Assembly: GCA_009704705.1 (NCBI GenBank)
Contig: WLDR01000013.1
Location: 1 to 18,107 of the forward strand
DNA: 18,107 nucleotides
Reading direction: 5' to 3'
Source: Actinomycetota bacterium
GTDB taxonomy: Bacteria; Actinomycetota; Actinomycetes; Actinomycetales; Microbacteriaceae
Translations under genes and position numbers: made by a program
The notes under the pieces: model-generated
Told to the model about the DNA's origin: nothing
What the model saw: only the letters and a program-made list of their open reading frames with translations
Database searches by the model: none
In this document: positions 8,109-15,429 of the stretch, one piece after another
How positions within the stretch are numbered: the first letter of the stretch is position 1
How the letters are laid out: the number at the start of each line of letters is the position of its first letter

Positions 8109-8633
8109 CTAGTTGCGGATGTAGGAGGCGAAACTCTTTCGCACCTTGTTGACCTTCGGAACCGCGACGGCAAGGCAGTAGCCCTGACCGGGGTTCTTTG
8201 CGAAGAAGTCTTGGTGGTAGTCCTCCGCAGTGTAGAAGTCGCGAAGCGGTTCGAGCGTCGTCACGATACCGCCGTCCCACAGCGAATCGGCCCGAGCAAT
8301 GGCCTCTTCAAAGAGGGCCTTTTGAAGGTCATCCTCATAGAACATGGCCGAGCGATACTGGGTTCCGACGTCGTTGCCCTGACGGTTCAACTGACGCGGG
8401 TCGTGCAACGTGAAGAACACGTCGAGAATGACATCCTGAGGGATGACCGTCTCGTCAAACGACACGGCCACGACTTCGGCGTGGCCGGTTTGCCCGGTGC
8501 AGACCGCCTCGTAGCTCGGATCAACCACGGTTCCCCCGGCGTATCCGGAAACCACATCGGTTACTCCGTCCAAGGTGCGGTAGACCGCATCCAGACACCA
8601 AAAGCAGCCACCGGCGAGAACAAACGTGCGCAT
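8109..8633 (-). CDS. msrA: peptide-methionine (S)-S-oxide reductase MsrA
   Basis: Repairs oxidised methionine by reducing the S-sulfoxide, using thioredoxin-type reductants. The catalytic motif GCFWC is at residues 9-13, with Cys10 the sulfenic acid-forming residue. Further family blocks are YAGGTVVDPSYEAVCTGQTGHAEVV, FFTLHDPRQLNRQGNDVGTQYRS and the C-terminal DFFAKNPGQGYCLAVAVPKV. The 174-residue length is normal. One Cys near residue 153 (GYC) is the likely resolving partner. The start codon is preceded by TAGCCT with a 6-base gap and no ribosome binding site, a leaderless arrangement. It is divergent from the EamA gene, with only 22 bases between the two start codons. Confidence 0.96.
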   Translation of the reverse strand: MRTFVLAGGCFWCLDAVYRTLDGVTDVVSGYAGGTVVDPSYEAVCTGQTGHAEVVAVSFDETVIPQDVILDVFFTLHDPRQLNRQGNDVGTQYRSAMFYEDDLQKALFEEAIARADSLWDGGIVTTLEPLRDFYTAEDYHQDFFAKNPGQGYCLAVAVPKVNKVRKSFASYIRN

Positions 8634-8639
8634 GTCAAG

Positions 8640-8645
8640 AGGCTA
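8640..8645 (-). promoter_or_regulatory. -10 element of leaderless msrA promoter
   Basis: Reverse-strand TAGCCT, 6 bases before ATG 8633. Its first two bases overlap the -10 element of the divergent EamA gene on the other strand. Confidence 0.6.
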
Positions 8646-8649
8646 GTCT
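8644..8649 (+). promoter_or_regulatory. -10 element of leaderless EamA-gene promoter
   Basis: TAGTCT, 6 bases before GTG 8656. It shares the self-complementary TA at 8644-8645 with the msrA -10 element, so only one polymerase could open this DNA at a time. Confidence 0.6.
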
Positions 8650-8655
8650 GATTCG

Positions 8656-9633
8656 GTGCCCGAGAACTCACGCAGACCCGTTTTTGGCTACGTCATCGGG
8701 TTTGCCGCAGCCGCGATTTTTGGGCTTAACGGCAGCAACATTTCCGTGCTCCTGATGCACGACACTCTGTCACCGGCTCAACTCACGCTCATGCGCACGC
8801 TCGTGGCTACGGTGCTCACAGGTCTCGTGCTGCTCGTCACGGATCGCTCCGCCTTCAAAATCACTCGTCGTCAACTGCTCATTGTTGCCTTTCTCGGTGT
8901 CGCCGGCGTGGCGATGCTGCAGCAGTTCTATGCGTTGGCGCTGTCACGAATTGATGTCGGCATCGCGCTGCTCTTTGAGTACCTCGCGGTTCCCGCAGTC
9001 GCACTGATTGCGCTCATTTTCTTCAAAGAGAACGTGCGGATGCGCATCTGGGTGTCCATCGCGTTTGTCATCGTTGGTCTAGCCGTCGTTGCGCAGGTGT
9101 GGAACAGCACTCTTGACCCGCTTGGCGTCATGTTCGCTCTTATTGCCGCCTGTGCATACGTCGTCTATTTCTTGGTGGGCGAGCGCTTGCTTAATTCGAT
9201 GAGCGTCATGGGCATGGTGTTTTGGGCGATGCTCTTCAGCACCGCGTTCTGGGGTCTCTTCAGCGAGTGGTGGACAATCGACGTCTCCAAACTCGCCGAG
9301 CCAATCTCGTTGGCCGGCAACCTCGATGAGGTCGTGCTGCCCTACTGGGCTCCGCTCGCCTTCGCGCTGGTTGTCGGGTCGTTCGTGTCGTTCATCCTGT
9401 CGTTTATTGCAATCAAACGTCTGAAGCCCACATCCGCGGCAATCATCGCCTCGTCAGAGGTCTTGTTCGCCTTCGTCGTTGCTTGGTTTTGGCTCAACGA
9501 AACGCTGAACGCCGTGCAGCTCTTGGGTGCGGCCGTCGTCGCTGCCGGAATCGTGCTCGCGCAGACTGCCCGGCCAGGCAAGGTTTTCGATCTTGATTTG
9601 GCCACCACGGAACACAGACCATCCAAATCGTAA
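8656..9633 (+). CDS. EamA/DMT-family transporter
   Basis: Predicted inner-membrane metabolite exporter of the drug/metabolite transporter superfamily. The 325-residue protein has about ten hydrophobic helices arranged as two repeated EamA units: one from GYVIGFAAAAIFGLNGSN to WVSIAFVIVGLAVVAQVW, the second from PLGVMFALIAACAYVVYFLVGERLL to LLGAAVVAAGIVLAQT. The first-repeat segment ALSRIDVGIALLFEYLAVPAVALIALIFFKE and the second-repeat segment LKPTSAAIIASSEVLFAFVVAWFWLNE align with each other, as expected of this family. GTG 8656 is chosen as start because TAGTCT lies 6 bases before it. The substrate is not predictable. It is divergent from msrA. Confidence 0.92.
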   Translation: MPENSRRPVFGYVIGFAAAAIFGLNGSNISVLLMHDTLSPAQLTLMRTLVATVLTGLVLLVTDRSAFKITRRQLLIVAFLGVAGVAMLQQFYALALSRIDVGIALLFEYLAVPAVALIALIFFKENVRMRIWVSIAFVIVGLAVVAQVWNSTLDPLGVMFALIAACAYVVYFLVGERLLNSMSVMGMVFWAMLFSTAFWGLFSEWWTIDVSKLAEPISLAGNLDEVVLPYWAPLAFALVVGSFVSFILSFIAIKRLKPTSAAIIASSEVLFAFVVAWFWLNETLNAVQLLGAAVVAAGIVLAQTARPGKVFDLDLATTEHRPSKS

Positions 9634-9680
9634 TAAACAGAATGTGCGCTGGCTTGCGGGTGATTTTGACGGTACGTGGG

Positions 9681-9686
9681 TAACCT
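9681..9686 (+). promoter_or_regulatory. -10 element of leaderless promoter for the unknown membrane protein
   Basis: TAACCT, then 6 bases, then ATG 9693. It lies in the 59-base gap after the EamA gene and would give this cluster its own start site. Confidence 0.6.
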
Positions 9687-9692
9687 AAAGCC

Positions 9693-10463
9693 ATGCAGAT
9701 TTCTGATGTGGCTTCGTGGATTTCCAATGCTGACAACTTCGGCACGATCGTCTCAGTCGCTTCAACGCTCATCGCGCTGATTCTCGGTCTTCTCATCGGC
9801 GGCATTATCGTGTCGAGCCAAGCTGGCAAGCAACAACGAACGATTGATGAACACGCCAAAGCGGGTGTCGTCGCCGACGTTCTCGACTGCACGAACGACG
9901 TGGCCGTTTGGGGTCAACTACAACCCGCCGCGCAATTGCAAAGTGATCGCGCCGTTGCTCGCGCCGATGTTCGTCTGAGGGTTCTCCCCGTTCAGGGTGC
10001 GGGAGCATTAGCTGACTGGGCCGGACATCAGCTCAACGAGATGAAGCGCAACTCAACGACGGGCGCTCCGCTTCAGACCACCGTTGACCAGTTTCGCGAT
10101 CGGCTTGTCATGTGGATTTACAACCCGAAGCGCGCCGCCAAGCAATGCCAACGCGATCTCGAGCGCTGGGCTTTCGTTGGCGGACCCGGCGCGGCGCCGG
10201 CAGCGCCGACCAATCGTCGCACTCCTGCCCCTCAAACTGGCGGACTCAATGACACTGCTGGATTCGCGCCTGAGGTTGGCATGCCACCCGCCATGCCGCC
10301 CGCGCAAACGGCCGGAGCACAGCCCGCTCCAGGTCCAGCGCCGATTCCGGCATCAACGTCTTCCATTCCTGCGGCAGCCGCTGCACATGCTCAGGCCGCC
10401 GCCGCACTCCCGAAAGACCCCTTCGAAGACTTGCTCGGCCCCGGCTCGGGCGCTCGTCGCTAG
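9693..10463 (+). CDS. unknown membrane-anchored protein with Pro/Ala-rich tail
   Basis: I do not recognise this 256-residue protein. It has one membrane helix near residues 18-42 (IVSVASTLIALILGLLIGGIIVSS), then a soluble helical region of about 110 residues with Cys in VLDCTNDV and AKQCQRDLERW, and finally a long low-complexity tail from about residue 168 rich in Pro, Ala and Thr that ends PFEDLLGPGSGARR. By the positive-inside rule the basic stretch after the helix (SQAGKQQR) suggests a cytoplasmic C-terminal part, with the short N-terminus outside. It starts a plus-strand run with a metallopeptidase and khtTU. The leaderless promoter and the uninterrupted length support real coding. Confidence 0.8.
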   Translation: MQISDVASWISNADNFGTIVSVASTLIALILGLLIGGIIVSSQAGKQQRTIDEHAKAGVVADVLDCTNDVAVWGQLQPAAQLQSDRAVARADVRLRVLPVQGAGALADWAGHQLNEMKRNSTTGAPLQTTVDQFRDRLVMWIYNPKRAAKQCQRDLERWAFVGGPGAAPAAPTNRRTPAPQTGGLNDTAGFAPEVGMPPAMPPAQTAGAQPAPGPAPIPASTSSIPAAAAAHAQAAAALPKDPFEDLLGPGSGARR

Positions 10464-10493
10464 TCGGCTCTCAGAACTCGGTCTCGCACTTCA

Positions 10494-10847
10494 ATGACGC
10501 TGAGCGTCTCGGAAGAGAAGTTCGAGCAACTCGTTGCGGACGAACTCGATCGCTTGCCCGACGACATGTTGAACGGACTCGACAACGTTGTCTTCGTCAT
10601 CGAAGACCTGCCCGAAGACGGTTCGATGGACTTGTTGGGACTGTACGACGGTCTCGCAGTGACCGACCGCGGCAACTACGGCTTCGGCGAGTTGCCCGAC
10701 CGCATCATCTTGTTTCGCGAACCGCTTGTTGCCGCGTGCTCAACGTTGAAGCAACTCAAGGATGAGATTCACGTCACCCTCGTTCACGAAATTGCCCACT
10801 ATTACGGCATCGACGACGAGGAACTTCACCGATTGGGCTGGGCCTAG
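10494..10847 (+). CDS. small metallopeptidase-family protein (zincin-like, HExxH)
   Basis: A 117-residue member of the small zincin-like metallopeptidase family (PF06262-type, as I recall it). The C-terminus carries HEIAHYYGIDDEELHRLGW: HEIAH gives two His zinc ligands and the catalytic Glu, and the following H-R-L-G-W is a family hallmark. The N-terminal part (FEQLVADELDRLPDDM, NVVFVIEDLP, LLGLYDG, LPDRIILFREP) also fits. There is no signal peptide, so it is cytoplasmic. The start has neither a clear Shine-Dalgarno sequence nor a TANNNT element, so it may depend on coupling to the gene ending 30 bases upstream. Its substrate is unknown. Confidence 0.9.
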   Translation: MTLSVSEEKFEQLVADELDRLPDDMLNGLDNVVFVIEDLPEDGSMDLLGLYDGLAVTDRGNYGFGELPDRIILFREPLVAACSTLKQLKDEIHVTLVHEIAHYYGIDDEELHRLGWA

Positions 10848-10848
10848 C

Positions 10849-10854
10849 TACATT
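10849..10854 (+). promoter_or_regulatory. -10 element of leaderless khtT promoter
   Basis: TACATT, 6 bases before ATG 10861. TTCACC at 10825-10830 (18-base spacer) is a possible weak -35. It would allow khtTU to be transcribed apart from the metallopeptidase gene, whose stop codon (10845-10847) ends just upstream. Confidence 0.55.
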
Positions 10855-10860
10855 GGTGTC

Positions 10861-11355
10861 ATGGGTGTACGCATCGAACGAACTGAAATCGCAGGGATTG
10901 GCGTTCGACACGACGTCATCACGACCTCGGGGCAACGCATTGGCGTTGTGATCTACCGGGATGATCGCCGCGAGATCGCCCTCTACGAACCCGACGACCC
11001 AGATTCCATAGCCCAGTCCATTTTCCTCACGGGTGCCGAAGCAGAGACTGTTGCCGACTTGCTCGGGCACACGGCCGTGCTCAGCAAGCTGTCCGAGCTC
11101 AGTGGCGGGGTCGCCGGGCTCTTCACCGAGCAATTGATTCTTCCTGCCGACTCGAAGTATCTCGACGGCCCACTCGGTGACACGAAGGCCCGCACTCGCA
11201 CCGGCGTCTCGATTATTGCCATCGTGAGGGGAACCGAGATTATTCCGTCACCAACACCCGAAATGATTCTCGAATCTGATGACGTGTTGGTCACGGTCGG
11301 CACGCGTAAGGGACTCGACGAGCTCGTCAAACTGCTCGCCCGCACCGCGACGTAG
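10861..11355 (+). CDS. khtT: KhtT-like RCK_C regulatory subunit of a K+/H+ antiporter
   Basis: Cytoplasmic gating subunit for the adjacent antiporter. With ATG 10861 the protein is 164 residues, the size of Bacillus KhtT. The N-terminal half (IERTEIAGIGVRHDVITTSGQRIGVVIY) is the KhtT-type domain. The C-terminal half is a TrkA_C/RCK_C domain with GVSIIAIVRGTEIIPSPTPEMILESDDVLVTVGT. In Bacillus this domain binds c-di-AMP and controls efflux through KhtU; the same ligand here is inferred from family membership only. An upstream in-frame start at 10762 exists, but it lies inside the metallopeptidase gene and is rejected because of the leaderless promoter at 10849. The antiporter gene begins 7 bases after the stop. 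Confidence 0.9.
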   Translation: MGVRIERTEIAGIGVRHDVITTSGQRIGVVIYRDDRREIALYEPDDPDSIAQSIFLTGAEAETVADLLGHTAVLSKLSELSGGVAGLFTEQLILPADSKYLDGPLGDTKARTRTGVSIIAIVRGTEIIPSPTPEMILESDDVLVTVGTRKGLDELVKLLARTAT

Positions 11356-11362
11356 GCACGCC

Positions 11363-12547
11363 ATGGATATCAACCACGAAACCCTGCTTCTCATTGAAGT
11401 GGGGGCCATGTTGCTCTTTATGGGTGTGCTCGGCCGCATTGCCAACAAGCTCGGCCAGTCGGCCATCCCGTTGTATATGTCACTCGGTTTGCTGTTTGGC
11501 TCGGGGAGCGTGTTCCCGCTCGATGCAAGCTCCGAGTTTCTCAAGACCGGTTCTGAGATTGGCGTCATTCTTTTGCTGCTCGTTCTCGGCCTCGAGTACT
11601 CCCCCACCGAGCTTGTGCGAAGCTTGCGAAAGTCCGGCCGTTCTGGTGTGTTGGATGCGCTGCTCAATGCAACACCGGGCGCCATCTTTGCTCTGCTCAT
11701 GGGGTGGGGTCCGGTCGGGGCACTTGTTTTGGCCGGGGTCACGTGGGTTTCGTCATCCGGCGTGATCGTCAAGGTCTTGCGCGACTTGGGCCGAATCGGT
11801 AACCGTGAGACTCCAACGATTGTTTCGGTGCTCGTGATGGAAGACCTCGCCATGGCCTTCTATCTGCCCGTGCTGTCAGCAATCGTGGTTGGCGCAACAC
11901 TCGCGCAAGGCCTCATCACTGTCGCCGTTGCCGTAGGTCTCGTGCTTTTCGTTTTGATCTTGACCTATCACTTTGGCACCAAGCTCTCGAAAGTCTTCAA
12001 CGCCAATCACGGTGAATCGCTGATTCTCGGCGTGATGGGGTTGACCATGCTCATCGCCGGTATCGCGGCAGCGGTTCAGGTCTCGAGTGCGGTCGGCGCC
12101 TTTCTCGTGGGCATCGCCCTGTCGGGGCAGGTTGCCGAAAACGCGGAAAAGGTCGTCGAACCCCTTCGCGACGTCTTTGCATCCATCTTCTTCTTGTTCT
12201 TTGGGCTGCAGACAGACCCGGCCGACATACCCGACGTCTTCTTGCCCGCACTCGCACTGGCCGTGGTGACGATGGCAACGAAGGTCATCACAGGCTACGT
12301 TGCGGCGAAAGGCGCGGGCATCGGAGTGCCGGGTCGCTGGCGTGCCGGCTTGGCGCTGATGCCACGTGGGGAGTTCAGCATCATCATCGCCGGGCTTGCC
12401 GTTTCGGCCGGGCTCGATCCGGCAATCGCTCCGTTCGCGGCCACCTACATGCTCATCACGGTGATTTCGAGCCCCGTATTGGCCCGGGTGACTGATACGC
12501 AATGGTTCAAGCGACGGATGCGCGGCACGACTGCTCCGAGCATCTAG
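11363..12547 (+). CDS. khtU: KhtU-like CPA2 family K+/H+ antiporter
   Basis: Membrane antiporter that exports K+ in exchange for protons. The 394-residue protein is hydrophobic along almost its whole length, with about 12 helices, and has the CPA2 layout: LLLIEVGAMLLFMGVLGRIANKLGQ, VILLLLVLGLEYSP, WVSSSGVIVKVLRDLGRIGNRETPTIVSVLVMEDLAMAFYLPV, and LALMPRGEFSIIIAGLAVSAGLDP. The Asp in VMEDLAM and the RGEF motif are typical ion-path positions. It lacks a C-terminal RCK domain, in keeping with the separate KhtT encoded just upstream. ATG 11363 is preferred over longer in-frame starts, which overlap khtT. A cruciform-like terminator follows. Confidence 0.93.
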   Translation: MDINHETLLLIEVGAMLLFMGVLGRIANKLGQSAIPLYMSLGLLFGSGSVFPLDASSEFLKTGSEIGVILLLLVLGLEYSPTELVRSLRKSGRSGVLDALLNATPGAIFALLMGWGPVGALVLAGVTWVSSSGVIVKVLRDLGRIGNRETPTIVSVLVMEDLAMAFYLPVLSAIVVGATLAQGLITVAVAVGLVLFVLILTYHFGTKLSKVFNANHGESLILGVMGLTMLIAGIAAAVQVSSAVGAFLVGIALSGQVAENAEKVVEPLRDVFASIFFLFFGLQTDPADIPDVFLPALALAVVTMATKVITGYVAAKGAGIGVPGRWRAGLALMPRGEFSIIIAGLAVSAGLDPAIAPFAATYMLITVISSPVLARVTDTQWFKRRMRGTTAPSI

Positions 12548-12548
12548 A

Positions 12549-12594
12549 AGGTAGCCGTTCCGGGGCGACGCGCCCGGTGGTTACCTGGCTACCT
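12549..12594. terminator. nested hairpins between convergent genes, probable bidirectional terminator
   Basis: An 8-bp outer stem (AGGTAGCC at 12549-12556 with GGCTACCT at 12587-12594) encloses an inner hairpin, CCGGGGCG-ACG-CGCCCGG at 12560-12577 with one bulged G. It fills the 54-base gap between khtU and the cell-wall protein gene. There is no T-tract, so intrinsic termination would be inefficient by the textbook model. Confidence 0.5.
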
Positions 12595-13126
12595 GGCCGG
12601 TTTAGGGAACGACTGCGGAGGTCGTCGGAACGAAGACGGTCTTCACCGCTCCTGCGCTTGTTCCGGTCACGGCCACGGTCATGAATCTGCCGACATTACC
12701 GGCGACGGGTCGATACGTCGCCGCAGCACCGGAAGTAACTGCCGAACAGGTTGATGGCAGCGTGGCCACCGATGAAGTGATGGGCGACGTGCACGAGTAC
12801 CACTTGTAGGTGAACTTCGTGAGTGAGGTCATCACGGTTTGCATCGCGGCCCAGGTTTGTGCGCCGACAACGCCGTCAACGCGCAGACCCTTTTGGGATT
12901 GGAATGTGCGCACCGCAGTGCGGGTCGCCGAACCGTACACGCCGTCAACCTTGACGGAGATGCCGGCGCCGTTCAGGGCAATCTGAATGTTGCGCACGAA
13001 GTACCCGTTGTAGGTTGGTCCGCTATTTTGATACGGCGAAACCGCAGTCCAGTTGCCGGTGCCTGCCGTGAGCGTTTGTCCTACCTTGGCCACGCCCGTA
13101 ATCGCAGGTTGACCGGTCACAGCCGG

Positions 13127-13232
13127 TGCCGTCGGTGTCGGAGTCGGGGTTGCACTCGGCGTTGCCGACGGTGTCGGAGTGGGCGTCGCAGAGGGAGTTG
13201 CCGACGGTGTCGGCGTCGGCGTGGGCGTGGAA
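13127..13232 (-). repeat. Pro-Thr/Ser-Ala-Thr low-complexity linker repeat (second)
   Basis: Imperfect tandem codons for TPTPTPSATPSATP units in the cell-wall protein. It is an extended, wall-spanning linker between Ig-like units and a hotspot for replication slippage. Confidence 0.85.
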
Positions 13233-13749
13233 CCGTCACTCACGGCGCCGATTGTTGCGGTGTGAGTCGTCGTCGTGACGCCGCTGCGGGCACCGGTCAC
13301 CCTGACACTGGGGTGCTTGCCGACGTCACCAGCAACGGGCGTGTAGCTCGAGGTCGTCGCGGCATTGATGATTGTGCACGATGCCGGCGGTGCTGACGTT
13401 GATGCCGCCACCGGCGTTGCGCACGAGAACCACGCGTAGGTAATCTGTGCCGCATTCGAAAGCAAGCGCTCCATAACGCTGTACGTCATGGGCCCGGCAA
13501 TACCGTCGGCCACGAGCCCATTCGACGCCTGGAACGTCGTCACGTTCGATCTCGTTTGTGGGCCGTAGTTTCCGTCCACCGACGTGGTGATGCTCGCCAG
13601 ATTCAACGCAAGTTGAATGTTGCGCACGAAGAAGCCGTTGTAGGTCGTTCCGTAATTTTGGAAGACGGATGCGCCCGTCCACGATCCCGTATTCACGCTG
13701 ACGGCAGTGCCGACGACCGGCGTACCGGACAAACTCGGCTCCACAATGC

Positions 13750-13875
13750 CCGGCGGCGTCGACGGCGTCGGTGTGGGTGTCGCGCTCGGTGTCGGAGTAG
13801 CACTTGGCGTGGGCGTTGCACTAGGGGTTGCAGTTGGGGTCGCGGTCGGAGTTGGGGTGGCCGTCGGCGTTGCAA
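13750..13875 (-). repeat. Pro-Thr-Ala low-complexity linker repeat (first)
   Basis: Imperfect repeats encoding TPTATPTPTATP and SATPTPSATP units ahead of the first peptidoglycan-binding domain. It is similar in DNA and protein to the linker at 13127-13232, so the two could recombine. Confidence 0.85.
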
Positions 13876-14383
13876 CAGCGATGGCAGTTGGCATTGCAAC
13901 CCACTGTCGTGCCGTTCCCGCACTGTTGGTTGCCGTCACCTGAACTGTGGCAAATTTGCCGACGTGAGGTGCTGTCCAGGTCATCGAGTTTGTCGTTGAG
14001 CCCGCCGAGACGCAGTCGGTTGGCTGAGCAGGCCCGGCTACCCCAACGACCGTGGGGCATGCGTACCAGATGTACGTCACGGTAGGTGCGGGCAAGCCAT
14101 TCCACGTGCCCGCGGTGACCGTCGTGGTAGCGCCAACTGTGGCTGAGCCAGATACGACCGGCGCAGTGGCAACGCTCGGCACTTCGGTGATCTGACCAGA
14201 GGTTGCTGACCACGAACCCACCGAGCCGGCCGAGTTGGTCGCAGTGACCTTGACCGTGAGGTACTTGCCGACGTCGAGAGCCGTCAAAAGGTGAGTCTTG
14301 GTGGTCGTGGCGAGGGTCGTGCATCCCGTTGGCGCGATCGTCGAGGCCGTCTTCGTTGCGGTGCATCGCGACCACTGATACGC

Positions 14384-15349
14384 CTACGAGGTTGGCGAAC
14401 CCGAATAGGTTCCGTTGCCGGCGGTCAAGGTCGACCCGACGCGCGCCGTTCCGGTGATTGCCGGATACGCAGTGATGGCCGGAACGGATGCCTGTGTGGA
14501 TCCGAACCAGTCTGTGTAGTAGTTGAAGAAGTTGCGGTTGCCGTACGCGGAGCATCCGTCGCCGGTGGAGTAGCCCGCGGCGAGCGCCGCACTATTCGGC
14601 GTGTACGGGGTGTAGAGATACAGAGCGTGTGTGGCCTGGTTCTCGATGTAGACGTCTTGAGTTCCGCAGGCGATGTTCGGGTGGTATTGAATCTGGGATA
14701 CCCGACCAACCGGCTTCATCAGGTCGAAACGCGTGTCCCACCACGTGCCAGGGCCGGTTCCGGGTGGCTGGGTGTACCGCTTGAGCAAGTACGACCCGTA
14801 GCGCACCTGATTGAAGAAGCCGTAGTAGTCGGAGTCACAGGCGGCCGTGTCTGGGCATCCCGCACCCATTGCTGCTGTGTATCGCCAGCCCGAGGGCCAC
14901 GTATGCGTGACAAGACCTTGCTCTTTCTGGAGCATGACGAGAATTGCCTTTTGGCTGACACCACAGGCTTTTGCAACCTTGAAGATAATCGTGGCGGCGG
15001 TTTCATTCGCCGCGCCTGTGTATGCGGCACACATCGGGTTCGCTGTCGTCGTCCACGTTGTTTCGCGGTAATCCTTGAGGCAGACGTAACCTGACTGGCA
15101 CGAGGGCACCTTGGCGTTCAAGAAATCCTGGATCTGGGCCACGGTCATCGCGTTGGAGTCCCAGAAGAGGGAGTCCGAGATGATGTTGCCCGCGCGGAAC
15201 TGGCTGAGGTCTGCTGCGGCTGCCGGTTGCGCTTCTGTTGCGACGTTTACCGAGACGAGCCCAGATGCAACGACCGCGATCGCCGCCACTGACGTGAGGA
15301 GGCGGCGGAGACCACGGCGCAAGGAATTTACAGACATCCCCTCAAGCAT
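14384..15349 (-). CDS. secreted cell-wall hydrolase, lysozyme-like N-terminal part, ended by a premature amber codon
   Basis: 321 residues before TAG at 14384-14386. A Sec signal peptide spans about residues 1-46 (basic RRGLRRLL, hydrophobic VAAIAVVASGLVS, Ala-rich end). The mature part has several Cys (84, 90, 107, 129 and later), likely disulfide bonded. Residues about 115-200 look like a lysozyme or lytic-transglycosylase fold: KACGVSQKAILVMLQKEQGL, with E143 the candidate catalytic acid, then TAAMGAGCPDTAACDSDYYGFFNQVRYGSYLL. The enzyme class is inferred from this pattern, not proven. The protein stops inside its first Ig-like repeat (TARVGSTLTAGNGTYSG), and the same frame continues after the stop. 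ATG 15337 is an alternative start. A truncated product could still be secreted, but without the wall-binding domains. Confidence 0.85.
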   Translation of the reverse strand: MLEGMSVNSLRRGLRRLLTSVAAIAVVASGLVSVNVATEAQPAAAADLSQFRAGNIISDSLFWDSNAMTVAQIQDFLNAKVPSCQSGYVCLKDYRETTWTTTANPMCAAYTGAANETAATIIFKVAKACGVSQKAILVMLQKEQGLVTHTWPSGWRYTAAMGAGCPDTAACDSDYYGFFNQVRYGSYLLKRYTQPPGTGPGTWWDTRFDLMKPVGRVSQIQYHPNIACGTQDVYIENQATHALYLYTPYTPNSAALAAGYSTGDGCSAYGNRNFFNYYTDWFGSTQASVPAITAYPAITGTARVGSTLTAGNGTYSGSPTS

Positions 15350-15429
15350 AAAGAACTACATGAAGGTTTCCTGTGCTTTGAGAGTGTTGGGCGAGCCAAG
15401 GTTTGTCCAAGATTGTCTGTGAACGGGCG

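Larger units (their letters stand above)
12602..14287 (-). pseudogene. C-terminal part of an interrupted secreted cell-wall protein (Ig-like repeats, two peptidoglycan-binding domains)
   Basis: Open frame of 561 codons from the first possible start (TTG 14287), but the same frame is open back to the amber codon at 14384-14386. It has no signal peptide and no ribosome binding site at the TTG, so it is best read as the downstream piece of the gene whose start is at 15349. Contents in protein order: the end of one Ig-like repeat (VGKYLTVKVTATNSAG), a second repeat (GTWNGLPAPTVTYIWYAC), a Pro-Thr-Ala linker (13750-13875), an Ig-like unit split by a peptidoglycan-binding domain (about 13460-13642), a second linker (13127-13232), and another split unit with a second peptidoglycan-binding domain (about 12829-13012). 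Each peptidoglycan-binding domain has YNG(F/Y)FVRNIQ.ALN ... VDG.YG..TR. With the amber read through, the whole gene would be about 915 codons. Confidence 0.8.

Noticed and set aside
13127..13232. Considered whether the repeats could be a CRISPR array
   Set aside because: The units are short, imperfect, contiguous and in coding frame for Pro-Thr-Ala; there are no unique spacers.
13821..14555. Alternative minus-strand frame of 244 codons spanning the amber codon, considered as a frameshift rescue
   Set aside because: The Ig-like repeat resumes in the original frame right after the TAG, so the defect is a point nonsense codon and not a frameshift. The alternative frame has no domain pattern.
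14291..15094. Plus-strand frame of 267 codons opposite the cell-wall hydrolase
   Set aside because: The minus strand encodes a signal peptide and domain structure there. The plus frame is Arg/Gly/Val-rich noise.
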